A stretch of 64,000 nucleotides of DNA from Aplidium turbinatum (taxonomy: Eukaryota > Chordata > Ascidiacea > Aplousobranchia > Polyclinidae), in the NCBI GenBank assembly GCA_918807975.1, contig OU964926.1:1178001-1242000 (forward strand). The letters run 5' to 3'. Below are positions 44,780 through 56,513 of this stretch, piece by piece; the stretch's first letter is position 1; every line of letters begins with the position of its first letter. The translations under genes were made by a program, and so were the position numbers. The notes beneath the pieces were generated by a model. The model searched no databases, was not told where the DNA came from, and saw nothing but the letters and a program-made list of their open reading frames with translations.

Positions 44780-45767
44780 CTTCAGATAGTAATAACTATA
44801 TTTGATTTAAACCTGTTGTTCAGTGCTGTATTCATAAAAAAAAGCACAGGGTAGGCTACTGTCTCAGATTTGATAAAATGATAAATACGCAACTTGCAAA
44901 ATACTAATCTTTATTCTACCATAACATGAATTATCAAAATTGGACGAGAGGTAGAAAATTGTATATTTTTTATGAATAGGCCTACATTCCAAACAGCCTG
45001 CCGAGAGAAATCTACATCTTTATCCTGTTTACAAATTTGGGATTTAGTATCCTTAGCTGATCGGTGGTTTGGCAGCCAAGATCTTACACATTTTTTAGCA
45101 GTAAATTGAGCCACAGGTGGTCCATTGCAATTAAGTTTAGTAAACATCGAACAGCCCACATTATCAATAAGCAAAGATGCTCTTGAACCTGTGATGATAT
45201 CGTTCTATAAACTGAAAGCACGTTCACATTCTGCTGTAGAACAAGGAAAGTTGAAATAGCTGTCAAGAGAGGCTTCAAATTATTGGGCACAATTTCAACT
45301 TTTTCACTAAAGTCTCTTAACCCTTGGATTGACTGTATTTCATCAATGTCAAAGCGTCTACAAATTCTTCTCACTTCTGCTTCTCCATGACGCAAATTTC
45401 CTTCTATCATTTTTTCAGGTTGCAAGTTAGCAATATCAACCAGTAGCTGACCATTGTTAGTGTCGGCATTAGCACAAAGTCTCATTTGCATTCTGCTAAC
45501 AATGCTCTGAATGAATTGATTGAATGATAAAACTCTCAGAACGGGTTCATGGTACACCCATGTACCATTGTACACCCGCGTATACCATTGGTCCTCAAAG
45601 GGTTAAGTAGTTAGTTAGTAGTTGTCAAGAATCAGTAGCCTAAGGATAGCATATAGGCAGTTAGGCACTCTATTTGGAAAACCAGAGGGTATACTATAAT
45701 TGCTCGAAAAAGCAGAGAGTATACTGCGTATACCGTCGTATACCCTTCGAACACAGCATTGCAGTGT

Positions 45768-46078
45768 TGTTGATGTTGATTGAATCTTTATCCTCGGACT
45801 GGGAAAGCTTCTTGCAGAGCTTAATCCTGGCAGTTTCGCATACTTGTAGAGGCTTTGAATCACTGACGCAGGCCGGGTCACCGAGATTGACAGAGTGAAG
45901 TTTCCGATTGTTGAAGTCTTGTTGCCGGGAATTATTCAATTTATTCGGTGCCGCTGAGTGGAGTGCAGTCCTTAACGTGCGTTGCTCAAGTGCACACCTC
46001 AAGATTCGAACCAGCGCCGCTTGATCTTGAAGCTTCCTCGTTCCACGGACTAACCAATTGAGCTATCGGGGCAGACAC
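45768..46078 (-). repeat. tRNA-derived SINE, family 1, copy 3
   Basis: The best-preserved head: on the minus strand GATAGCTCAATTGGTTAGT is an A box and GGTTCGAATCT a B box, followed by the shared body and the CCGAGGATAAAGATTCAA tail. The pol III promoter looks intact, but the tRNA fold is not complete. Confidence 0.85.
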
Positions 46079-46739
46079 CTTTATTGAAGAAATGTATGTT
46101 TATTTCTTGAAAGTCTTCTCAAACCTCTCGTCATGTCTAGAAAACAATAGCACAAATCAACGTATTAAACAAATTCTGGTACGGAAACTCTGGTACTGCA
46201 GTCCTAGTTTCGGCTTGTTTGTGCTTTATAGTATTGCGCATGTGCGAATCTCTTGGAAGCGAGCGATTTTGGCCAAGAGAGGTACCGTACTGCATATTTT
46301 GCAGTACCATGTTGTAGTCTTGAAACTTCTGTTACGGCAGAAACTGCTGGACTGCAAGCCACAGAAAAAGTCCAAATAAGAATGCAAATGGTGCAATTTT
46401 AAGGGCATGCGGTATCCAATTAGCTTTTAGTAGCTTTCAATCAAATTATTTGACACGACCATAACGTGGTCTTTTCTACTATATTTACCAAGAAATTGCC
46501 AAGCAATTTTTTCTAAAGCAGTCATTAATTCCTCGTTATTTTAATGCCAAACTATTTTCTTATTTGTGGCTCAACAAATATTCCACCCTTTACTTAAGCT
46601 ACAAACGGTTTGAAAACATTGAGCGAATATGTTGAAATGCACAACTTGCTGGACCAAACGCTTTTGGGTGTAGGTCCAAGTTTAATAAGTGAAGTTTGAA
46701 ATAATAATTTACTCCTTTCAATGAAGGGTAGCGAAGGCT
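46079..46739. other. no gene recognised
   Basis: AT-rich sequence with a few short inverted words around TGGTACTGCA (46190) and TGCAGTACCA (46300). I see nothing else. Confidence 0.4.
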
Positions 46740-47590
46740 GACACTTTGTTTATAACAGCCTTAGTCCTTGTCTACTCTTCAGCAGAGTACTGTGCACCTG
46801 TTTGGTGCCGCAGTGCTCACTGCCATAACATCGAGACTGCCATAAATAGCGCTCTGCTCACCGTGACTGGATGCCTGTGTCCCACACCATTGGACAATCT
46901 TCCTAATTCTCTCTGGCATCGTCGAGCTTCGTCGCGAAGAAGCCATTTTGTCTCTCGGCCTGTGGGCATTAGAGCCTTACCATCCTCTCCACCACAAAAT
47001 CTCTGCTCTCCCAAACGAGCACCTCTGTCGACTGAAATCAATACACCCATTCGTGCCAGCCGCTCAACTTCTGATCAACGAAGCTGATGTACAAGACATC
47101 TCTGCGGTTGCTTGGGCGGACCATAAATGGAGTTCTAAATAGACTTAAAGTACCACCAGATTCCATTTGTTCACCTCCAACGCCGACACACACCCCATTG
47201 ACCTGACACAATAAAGACAGGCATGGGTGCCGTCTTCGGGTTCCGGCGCTGGGTTTTGTTCTGGGTTACTCTCAATGGAAGTCAAACACCACCAGACTCC
47301 ATTTGTTGATACCCGATGCCGACACCCGTTCCTGACACTATAGAGATAGGCATGGGTGCCTCTTAACCGTCTCCGTATTGATGTCGGGCTTTTCCGCTTA
47401 ACCAATAACCATGCACCAATGGGAAATGGCCTCTTTCTTTAGTTGTGAATGTGGTGCTGGGGAATAGACCGCAAACCACATCATGAACTACTGTCCCATC
47501 TTCAAGCCGCCTAATGGAGTGCAACGTATGCGCGTCTTGGATGATGAAACCAAAGACTGGCTGCTCTCTAGTAGTCTTCCAGTGTATTCC
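46740..47590 (+). pseudogene. jockey-like LINE C-terminal fragment
   Basis: The + frames read VYSSAEYCAPVWCRSAHC, then LCPTPLDNLPNSLWHRRASS, and farther on LNRLRIDVGLFRLTNNHAPM. This is the segment after the reverse transcriptase in jockey-like elements, ending in the usual NRLRTGVGR motif. A stretch at 47150-47230 is partly repeated at 47270-47350. Several frame changes are present. Confidence 0.7.
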
Positions 47591-48900
47591 GGGAACATCG
47601 TGAATCTGAGGTGGTAAAAGGATTGTGCCCTTTTTTCATAATCCTGCCCCCCAGTAAAAAACCGTTCCGGTGCCCCTGCCTCGGCCCCAAAAGCTCACAC
47701 CACGACGAGGGGTAACCTACGTGTGTCCAATAAAAAAAAAACAACAGCAATTCGAAATGCTTGTAAACAACTAAATCGAAGTACAACTTCGTAACAAATA
47801 ATTTTTTCTAAATTATTGTGGGGGGTGCTGCCAAAATATTGGGGGATATATCCCCCCATCCCCCTCTACTTCGGCACCACTGGGTGTAGCCTACAAATCA
47901 AAGACTTCTACGATTCTGATCCGATCTGGCTTTTGCTTTTTGCGAGACTCGACAATTTCTATATATCTCAGGTCCGGATCCGAAGTACAGTAGATCCGAA
48001 TTGATTTTACTTCTGAAAATTTATTGAAAGATATTTTATTTTATGAAAATAAAAGGTTTCTCTCTCTCTCTTTATGACAAGTTAACACTCATATTTTTTG
48101 CTAAAAGAAGTTTGCAAAACGTTGCCATACAGAAGCATGATATGCTTTATGCAGTAACCATCAGTAACACACACTGACGTCACGGTTCAAAACTTTCTTC
48201 GTGTTTGGAAACGTTGCCAGGACCTTAATCAAAATTTACGCTTTTGCGTTCAAACTTAAAAAAAAGTCATGCAATTTGGATCTTTGGTGCAAATTTGGTC
48301 AATCAATAGTTTCAGTATCGTTAAATGCTTGGTTTGGTAAATTCTCGGAAAGATTGCAAAACGGCATTAGTATTTGTTGATTTTGCCTCACTTGAACAAC
48401 CAGCCGTTCTTTGTTTTCCTTGGATTGCTGTTTGAACTATACGATAGCCTACCTTGAACGGAGAGACAAAGCTTTTTGCTTTCACTGGGGTTGCAGCAGA
48501 CCAACATTGCTAAGGAAATCTCAGGTATTCAATTGGCACTAGGAAGGAAGCACTCGCCTAGCGTTAAATAAGCTCACCGTACAAACGAATCTATTTTCAT
48601 ACGAGTCAGTTCAATCATAAAGAGCTAAAAATCGATTTTGATAAGCTTACTATAGATGATCTAGCTGCTAGCAGATAGAAATTGATTTTTAGCTGTTTAT
48701 ATTTGAATTGATTCATGTGAAAATAAATTTGTTTGTAGCCTATTACAAGACACGTAACCGAGTCGTTCATATCAAGCATTGTTGTGGTTGTGGGTGGGAC
48801 ACCTGTCACAAGAAGAAGTTCTTTTATTTTGCATCACCAGCATATGCGAAAAAAACAAAACAAAAAACAATACAAGATTACAAAGTGAGCTAGGTTGTTT
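47591..48900. other. no gene recognised; one hAT end and a CT repeat
   Basis: A hAT-like right end (CTTCGGCACCACTG, at about 47880) follows GGGGGATATATCCCCCC. A CT microsatellite lies at 48058-48072. The rest shows no domain or RNA gene. Confidence 0.4.
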
Positions 48901-49209
48901 GCTGATGATGATAGGAGTGGCAGAAGGACCGAACTGGTCATCAAGTCTGCCACACCCGTGAGGTATTTGTGATCGATCAGATCACACCCAGTGATCACAC
49001 CCAGTGATCGATTTTGAGTAGGCTAATGGGTAGTACCAAATTTCAGTCATATGTAGAGTAGACAACCGGAAACACACATTGCCGTCGGCTGCAGCGTGGG
49101 TCAGGTGTACGTGGGAAGGCGTACACCGATGCATAGCGCTCAAGTCCGCTTTCCCGCAATGCAGGATAAAGATAATAAAACAAAAACAAAAGGTATCATA
49201 GCTTATTTG

Positions 49210-49398
49210 ACATGGAAGGGTGTTGAAGTTGAACGCAAACATATATTATAATTATACAACATAAAAAACAATACACATATATTTGCGTTCAACTTCAACA
49301 CCGTTCCATGTCAAAGTTGAAGTTGAACGCAAATATATGTGTATTGTTTTTTATGTTGTATATAATATATATTTGCGTTCAACTTCAACACAAGATAT
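49210..49398. repeat. alternating palindromic array before an exon
   Basis: The word TTGAAGTTGAACGCAAA occurs four times in alternating orientation, with ATACACATATATTTGCG and ACAACATAAAAAACAATAC between. The whole block can fold into two or more strong hairpins. It ends 70 bases before the splice acceptor of the exon at 49468. Confidence 0.88.
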
Positions 49399-49467
49399 TT
49401 CATTTTCTTCATATTGCATTTTCTCATATTGCATTTGAAATCAAATGTCATCTCACGTTTCTTGCAG

Positions 49468-49733
49468 GCGGAAATGCTTCAGCTACGCCATTCCACACAC
49501 TTGGATCAACCTTTCAAAGCGAGTTGGCTGTCAAACTTGGAGTTTCGCGCGAAGCGATGGCCGCCATTATGACCCTGGAAGAGGCCAAGGCCCAAAGGAA
49601 GAAAAGAGAAATATTCAGTAAACTTGATGCTTGCAAATCAAGGATTATCGAAGCTTTACAACAGGGAGATGATTCGGTGAGTGCGGCCGGCGATGACATG
49701 TCCATAAATGTAGCAACTGGCAAGCCGCGATAG
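49468..49733 (+). CDS. candidate terminal exon of an unknown host gene
   Basis: A strong acceptor (CACGTTTCTTGCAG) precedes an open frame with good codon quality: GGNASATPFHTLGSTFQSEL, AVKLGVSREAMAAIM, then LEEAKAQRKKREIFSKLDAC and KSRIIEALQQGDDSVS, ending at a TAG at 49731. It needs one base from an upstream exon. The helical, charged middle could form a coiled coil. I do not recognise the family. The composition is more GC-rich than the surroundings, which argues for a real exon and against debris. Confidence 0.6.
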
Positions 49734-50817
49734 TGTGAATACAGTGGCTATGTAATAGATTACGACCACGACTAAGTGTCAATTTTAAAGTCTCAAGTAT
49801 ACAAAATTTTATAGCAATTGATTTCGATTACTTTAACGTTCCGATTCTGTAACTACGATCACAGTTACTTAAGCTTCCAAAGCAATTGATTACAATTACT
49901 CTTCGATTTTGCGATTATGATCACAATTAGGCCTACTGTGAATGTCAGAGTAATCAATTAACCCGTTAAGTGCGCAACTAATATTTCGCTGCTAGCGTTG
50001 CTGTGCGTATTTAATTTGACGAATCCCAGTCTTTTTTGTCGCATTATCGCTTGGTAGTGTTGGGGAGACCCCAGCCCGCAGCGCATTATAAGCGTTTGGT
50101 ATAATTTTGTTTTGGAGTTTTTGCTTCATTTTTCGTTTAAACTATTTTGGAGAAGTCAATATTGGACTGTTATTTTCTGATGCAATCCCTTTATATCTGT
50201 CAGACCTCAATTGTCATTGGAAACAATGTTCCTCGGTATCTTCACACGCTACAAGTTGCGCAGCTAGTGCTTGAATAGCTATCTTTCTAACAGTATGTAT
50301 GGATTTTGCCAACTGTTGCAGTGCATTGATGATGTGCTGATGCTTATTCCTGCAGATATTCATGTTTGTGATTCATAAAACGTCATTGACTAAAAATTCA
50401 ATCAAGTAACTAAGATTTGGGGGGTGTTCAGTGTTGGTAAACAACTTTTGGTGATCCACTCGCATGGTAATTGAAGTCATCCTCATCACAACCACTTAGA
50501 AGGGATTGGTACAACGCATCTATTGTTGCTGCACCTCCTTTAGCATTACACCTACCCGTACCCAAACATTCCAGCTACTGCCAAGTCAGCAAATGAGATT
50601 TACGTGCTCACGTCGGACGTGCTTGATCATCGCTTGCTAAGCTGAATTTGCTGACTTGTAGCATGCCAAGCTGTGGCTTGCTCAGTAGTTACTTGCTCAG
50701 TTTCATCATTTATTAACTTCATCCACTTGCTCAGATGGTGTTAGCTCAGTTGTCACTTGCTCAGTTGTCGCTTGATTTGTAGGAGATCCCAATTAGCCTA
50801 CATGCTATTTGTGTCAG
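49734..50817. other. no gene recognised; short degenerate repeats
   Basis: Two diverged copies of a unit of about 70 bp (CAATTGATT...ACGATCACAGTTAC) lie at 49817-49935. CTTGCTCAG or TAGCTCAG words recur about five times at 50680-50775. Otherwise nothing is recognised. Confidence 0.45.
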
Positions 50818-50987
50818 GAAGAAGATTACAGTTGGCTAGATTTGAGTGAAACCATCTATTTACCTCATACAACCCAAGAGTCTTTTGCAAAGCGTGCTAA
50901 CGATGAAGATGCAAAATGGCAACGAAAGAAAGAACAATCTGCTATTATTAGTTCGATCATTCAGCACACTGCAGCGTCAACATCAAA
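50818..50987 (+). CDS. candidate internal exon of an unknown gene
   Basis: An acceptor (TGCTATTTGTGTCAG) and a donor (TCAAA|GTGAGT) bracket 170 open bases: EEDYSWLDLSETIYLPHTTQ, ESFAKRANDEDAKWQRKKE, then QSAIISSIIQHTAAS. It begins in phase 0 and ends in phase 2. The sequence is acidic then basic and fits no family I know. It follows a terminal exon, so it would belong to a different gene. Confidence 0.4.
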
Positions 50988-52370
50988 GTGAGTCAGCAAT
51001 TAATTAATAAGCGATTTATTGGTTGCTTGATTTATACTTTCTATAGACCAGTGATTCTCAACGTGGGGACTGCGCCCCAACGGTGGGGTATGGTAAAAGT
51101 TTGGTGGGGCTTGGAGGTTTGAGGCCTAGTGAACCAATTTATTGACTTGCCTAATCACTATCATAGCATTTCATTTCAAGTTATCTGGAAATACTAAATG
51201 CAAGTGCACTTCTTCACTGTCAAATTAATTGGTAGAAATACTAATTTCCTTCACTTGTTTAGCTGGCAACTTCATTGAATTTTTTGTACAACACTTGTCA
51301 TTTCATTACGTCACAAGCCTACAGTATTACATAACATTCTTGAATAAAAAAATTGCTATGCTTCTATGTCTTGCTTCCTTGCCAATTGCAGATCAATGCT
51401 TTTTCTAAACATAGAAATAGCTTTCATCAGTGACGATCGGTGAGGGGAAGCAAGGAAAGCAGTGCTTACCTTAGCAAAAAATATGCAAAATATAATGACT
51501 GAATTCTAGGTTTAACTTCTTAATTATTTTTATCACGTCTATTTTAACTTGAAAATTACTGTATTCGTGACTAGAATTACTCGTAACGCTTGTGAGTAGT
51601 CTAAGTCCTCACCAAACCGCATGTCTTGCCTATAAATGCCAATTGACGCAAACGCTTCTGTCAGAAACAATCACTGAGGCTCCAGGTAAGCAACTATCAA
51701 ACTTTCTTTCCCAGATTCAAAAATGTCAAAAAACGCCTTCGTTTCATCCAATCCTCACTCGTTTTGCAAAACGTCACCAGCTGCTTAGCCAATCAGATGT
51801 GTTATGGTAGGTTAGTTGTGCTTTCCCAGTGACGTCAATGCGTACATTCGCTAGAGCGACTAGACTAACTCGTCAGAATGGTCTCTCGTCACGGTACACG
51901 CACAGCATCATAATGTCAAAAAGCTTGTTGCTGTTTTTTTATGTCTCCTTGCCATGTACTTTAGCCTACTGTACTAGCTTTCATAGCCATGCCTTTGCCC
52001 TTTTTACAGCGTTGATATAACGTTACTTCGCCAATGAACGTTCAGGTGCGGATGCAATATTTAGTTTGTTAAGCTTCTATACGCAGGAGGCAAACTTATC
52101 CAGCTTTTTGTACAAATTGCTTGCGGTTGTAATGTTTAGGCCTAAGTGTTAGTTTTTGTAGTGTAGGCTTAACTGAATATCTGAGAATGAACATTCATGA
52201 CGAATTAAACATTTAGACAACTATTATTCTATGTCTAACACAGGATTTTGGTCCTGCAACGTTAAAATTAAGATTGTTCATGACTTCTAAATATTAAATG
52301 GATGTATGATCACGACATAGGCGAAGCACAATTTGACAGATTTTTATTTTTGAATTGTTTTGGAAATGCT
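50988..52370. other. transposon ends, no gene recognised
   Basis: A hAT-like left end (CAGTGATTCTCAACGTGGGG) lies at 51049 and another (CAGTGACGATCGGTGAGGGG) at about 51430. No partner ends or duplications were found. The remainder is AT-rich and shows nothing. Confidence 0.4.
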
Positions 52371-52735
52371 CTCAGAGCGCACCAAATTGGAAGTGTTTTT
52401 CAAAAATTTCTGGGGGAGGTCCCCCAGACCCCCCGTTGGAAGTGTTGCCTTCGGGCTTCGCCCGACGGTTACGCCCTTCGTGCCTACTACCTTGCTGCAG
52501 CATATTTCCAAGTTGCTTTCCCAACGGTTTAAGCCACCGAACGTCACTGGCTTTCATTCATCTCGTGCTGCTAGCGCTAACCCAGCCCAGCATGCCAAAA
52601 AATACCCTCATCCAAGTACTTCAAATGTTGTTTGGATGGACTGGATCAGTTATAATAGAATTTTATCTCGTTATGCCCGAACTGCTACCATTCTTGATCG
52701 ATAGGTCATCAAAACACACCAATATGTTCAAATAA
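52371..52735 (+). other. GC-rich repeat block with overlapping short frames
   Basis: GGGGGAGGTCCCCCAGACCC and CTTCGGGCTTCGCCCGACGG give a GC-rich, foldable block. Three overlapping short frames open through it, one ending ILSRYARTATILDR. None fits a family well enough to call a gene, and the block looks like repeat debris. Confidence 0.4.
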
Positions 52736-53789
52736 TAAGCAGGCAAACTGTTGATTAATTGATTTTAGAATGTCCATGAACTGCACTATCCAGTGGTTTA
52801 AACACAGTTTATTAGTACGGAAACATATTTAAAAACTAGATAAAAGTTAACGAGCTTGAAGTGTGAAAACGCTAAACAAAACTACTACTATTTCGCAAGG
52901 AAATATAGCATAATTAAAATAAACTGAAACATTTTCGACACGTACTTGTGTCCTCATCAGGAATTCCAAATCTCAGAAATCTGCAATATCGATCAAATGA
53001 AAATTTTATGATAAATCTGAGTATGCACTATCACTGTAACGACACTCCGAACTGAAAAGCACAAACTCAACAGAGTCAACAAACAACAAGTGATACAAGA
53101 ATGATTACAAGTAAATAACACGGCGGTAAACAGGTCACATAAGATGTAAATTACAAGACTGTTACAACAATTAGAACACATACAAAAGGAAATACGCTCC
53201 ACAGGCAAGTAATTGTCTGTTGAGAGACAGATTATTAGGGCTTCTTTAGTCTGGTATTCAGATCTGCCTCTAGAGATGATTTTAAATTGATTGATCGAGA
53301 CATTGTCAATGCATTTTACACGCTCGTAATCGTGTTAGTTACTCGTAATCATTCTTGTATCACTTGTTGAGTTTGTGCTTTTCAGTTTGGAGTGTCGTTA
53401 TAATTATAAAACTATAACCAATAACTTATAGTGCATAGTCAGATTTATCTTATAAATCTCATTTTATGTATATGGCAGATTTAAGTAATTCTTGATGAGG
53501 ATACAAGCAGTGTTGGGCGCGATAACTCATTTTTCAGTTAAGCGATAACGATAATCGATAAACGAAAAATGCCTAAAGCGATAACAATAAACGATAAATC
53601 AAAAAAAAGTTAAGCGATAACGATAAACGATAAATTATCGCCAATAATGTCCGATAACGATAATTTTTTTTTCTTGATTAGCGCTGCCCCATCCCATGCA
53701 GCACGAACTGTTTTCATCAACATGACGAAAAATCGAACATAATATACTGTAGTGTAAAGGGACAAAACTTTTTGTAAGTTATGCATGAA

Positions 53790-53880
53790 TAGAATCGCAA
53801 CAGCGGCAGTAGGTATCGAATCTTCAACCTCTTGATCCAGAATCAAACCACTGAGGTAACCGCCGTGGTCATAATTATAC
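53790..53880 (-). repeat. tRNA-like SINE head, possible third family
   Basis: On the minus strand, GTTACCTCAGTGGTTTGATT and GAAGATTCGATACC are spaced like A and B boxes of pol III promoters. No second copy is seen here, so it is only a candidate. Confidence 0.4.
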
Positions 53881-54008
53881 CTTCAGATACCAGGTGGATG
53901 CTTTTATCAATTGAGTTACACTACCGCTTACGTGCAGTAGGCAAAATAATTAAATCAAATGAAAATACCATAAAAAATTCCAAACTTTGTATTTTGCTTT
54001 CTGCTTAA

Positions 54009-54563
54009 AGGCATACTAAAGGAAAATTTCAAACCGGAATTATGCATTAAAATGAGTAAACTGAACATTCAAGAATACATTTCAAAAAAAATTACCGAAA
54101 AAAAATTGTTTTCAATGGCGCTGGCAAGGCCCAAAGTCCAGTGTTTCATTTATTTTCATTTTTTTCAAAATGACCAAAACGTGCAAACACTGCTCGAGAA
54201 TACGTCATAAAAGCCAGCAATAACAAAAGCCACGTTACCACATCTGATGTTTTGAGCAAACTGTCTGCTGTTTTGATGTTAAAATGTGCTGTTTTGATGT
54301 ACATACATACATAGCCTACAGTCAAATCGCCCGCAGTAACAATTATTGCGTGATCGGTTGATTGCTAGCCTTTATGACGTAGACTGTACAGTCGCACGCT
54401 TCGTTGCTCAGGCTCAATCTCGTTTTGAAAGCTCTGACAAAAGCACGCGCACAATGGTGGTCAGACCGCAATGGGGCAAAATTTTATTGAAAATCGTTTT
54501 ATGGTAGCATGAACACAAAGAACGTGGAAAATCGCCAAGTCAGGTTTTTCCTTTAGTACCCCT
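54009..54563. mobile_element. Kolobok-like MITE, 555 bp
   Basis: TTAA lies on each side (54005-54008 and 54564-54567). The inverted ends are AGGCATACTAAAGGAAAA and AGGGGTACTAAAGGAAAA. Ends starting RG with TTAA targets are the Kolobok signature. No coding sequence is seen. Confidence 0.6.
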
Positions 54564-55206
54564 TTAAAGGGCGGTTTACAGCAAAGTCAGCAATAATTGA
54601 AAAAATTCCAAAAAACGCAAAATGCTTGAAAATTTATCAGTAATCTTAAGCGTTATTGGTAGTAAAAATGTGCATACTGTGAAATTCATCAAGCTTGTCA
54701 AATTAGTCGTGTTTGTTTTAGAACAATAACATAATTATCGTAATTTACTGATAATTTCAGATAATTTTGTTTGTTTTCTTTGTGAACACCATCATTAAAG
54801 CAATCGCAGAACGCTGAGTTGTTGACATAAGAATTACAATATAAGCACTGTATTAGTGGGAATAAAAATAATTGATTGAGGTAGGCTAGGTCGCATAGGT
54901 AAATGAGAAAGGTAATACTGTATTTAGCATAATTTTACCACGCAACTCGATGCGCCTATTGTCATGCAAAAACTACTACAAGATGCAAAAAATATGATGT
55001 CGGTCTGCATTTCAAATGCTTCAAGCAATATCATATTCCGCAATGACTTGTTTCAGTGATATTGTGTTACTTTGCTAATTTTCATCTTCATATTTTTTGA
55101 ACTTTCATTTCAATAAAATGCTCGATGACAATATTGACATAACAAAACATGAACAAGACATTTCCCATTTATCACTTTGAGCGATAAGTAAAATGTTTTT
55201 TTTTTG

Positions 55207-55412
55207 CTGCATAGCCGAGTGGTGAGAACACTGGAACGGCAATCGAAAGGGCGCCGGTTCGACACCACTCAAGAGCATGCGGCTGTGTCTGTGGCAGGAC
55301 ACTTGAAGGCATGCCTGAAGGTGGACACGAAGATTGGCTTCCTTGCCTTCCCGTCCACTAAATCTAAATCTTCAACCACCGGGTCTAAGCCTGGATACGA
55401 CAAACAAAAGTA
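55207..55412 (+). repeat. tRNA-derived SINE, family 2, copy 2
   Basis: CTGCATAGCCGAGTGGTGAG is an A-box-like head, and GCGCCGGTTCGACACC holds a B box. The tail ends TGGATACGACAAACAAAAG. It matches the worn copy at 687-845. Confidence 0.8.
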
Positions 55413-55737
55413 AAATGTAATAACGCTTAACCATTACGCACAAGAAACTTGTGAAATTTGATAACGGATTTGCCTAGCGTATTATACATAATTCAAAGAA
55501 AATGAAGGGGTGTACCAGCAAACATCTATAGGATTGGCCCATGATACAAGAGAAGGATCCCCAGAGGATACAAACTGATATGAATGAATCAACAAGTGAA
55601 TAAAAAAATAACAGTTAACCTCTCAAGTACATGTAGCTCAACACAGAGTGAAATTTACATGCCTTTTGACTCTTTTTTATTTCTTTAAAAGTATTATTGA
55701 CTCAAAAAGAATGTCTAAAAAGACATTACGAAAAGTA

Positions 55738-55786
55738 ACTACGGACAAAGGCCAGTGTTTCGATCTTCAGATCTCTTCAGCGTAGT
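55738..55786 (-). ncRNA. hammerhead ribozyme, family A
   Basis: Same fold as at 56465, read on the minus strand: stem I ACTACG/CGTAGT, core CTGAAGA, stem II GATC-TGAA-GATC, then GAAAC, a short stem III and cleavage triplet GTC. Confidence 0.75.
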
Positions 55787-56464
55787 AAAGTGAAAGTTGT
55801 CTTGAACTTGAAGCGTTGGTTGAGATGATGATTTGAAACTTGAGTGATTGTTGTGAGACAATGAGCCTGGATTTAAGTTTTAAATTTGGACCTCAGCGAA
55901 ACGTAGTTTTACAGCCTATCAGCAGGTGTGATTTTTTTAAGAGAATTTGTGCTAAGAAATGGCAGGAAACTGTTAAAAATAAAAACTAGAAAAAAAGACA
56001 AGAATTTGCAACTGAGCTAGGACAAAACAATCATCTGAGATGGATCTAAAATACAAGAAATTAGATTCTAGCGGCACATATAAGTATTAAAATTCAAAGA
56101 AAATGAAGGGGTGTACCAGCAAACATCTATAGGATTGGCCCATGATACAAGAGAAGGATCCCCAGAGGATACAAACTGATATGAATGAATCAACAAGTGA
56201 ATAAAAAAATAACAGTTAACCTCTCAAGTACATGTAGCTCCACACAGAGTGAAATTTACATGCCTTTTGACTCTTTTTTATTTCTTTAAAAGTATTATTG
56301 ACTCAAAAAGAATGTCTAAAAAGACTGTAAAATAGGCTGTAAAACTACGTTTCGCTGAGGTCCAAAGTTAAAACTTAAATCCAGGCTCATTGTCTCACAA
56401 CAATCACTCAAGTTTCAAATCATCATCTCAACCAACGCTTCAAGTTCAAGACAACTTTCACTTT

Positions 56465-56513
56465 ACTACGCTGAAGAGATCGGAAGATCGAAACACTGGC
56501 CTTTGTCCGTAGT
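56465..56513 (+). ncRNA. hammerhead ribozyme, family A
   Basis: Stem I pairs ACTACG (56465-56470) with CGTAGT (56508-56513). The core is CTGAAGA. Stem II is GATC closed by a GGAA tetraloop and GATC. GAAA follows, then stem III (A-T, C-G, A-T) with an 8-base loop, and the cleavage triplet GTC at 56505-56507. All conserved core bases are present. Confidence 0.78.

Larger units (their letters stand above)
44377..44808. mobile_element. family B hammerhead repeat, inverted dimer, 432 bp
   Basis: The 12-bp duplication AAACCTGTTGTT flanks it (44365-44376 and 44809-44820). From 44450 it is a near-perfect hairpin around about 44655. Each arm carries a hammerhead core with intact CTGATGA and GAAAC. 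Its left end extends to AAAACAATGAAAACTATTAA, which matches the right end of the copy in P2. Confidence 0.85.
44286..45600 (-). mobile_element. hAT element, left end and transposase remnant
   Basis: A hAT-like left end CAGTGGCGGCTCGTCAG lies at 44286. On the minus strand 44911-45575 encodes parts of a transposase: VRRICRRFDIDEIQSIQGLR in one frame and ASLLIDNVGCSMFTKLNCNG (then PPVAQF) in another. These match the C-terminal dimerisation region of KIAA1586/ZMYM6-like hAT proteins. The right end and target duplication were not found. The family B repeat at 44377 is inserted in it. Confidence 0.65.

Noticed and set aside
48901-48956. Possible small exon between GATAG and GAG|GTATTT
   Set aside because: It is about 50 bases, has no homologue I recognise, and the frame does not link convincingly to the exon at 49468.
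51049-51460. Two hAT-like left ends treated as full elements
   Set aside because: No right ends or 8-bp duplications could be paired with them, so I report them only as ends.
52355-52735. Three overlapping + frames of 76-126 residues
   Set aside because: They run through a GC-rich foldable repeat, and no frame shows a domain. Openness is explained by base composition.
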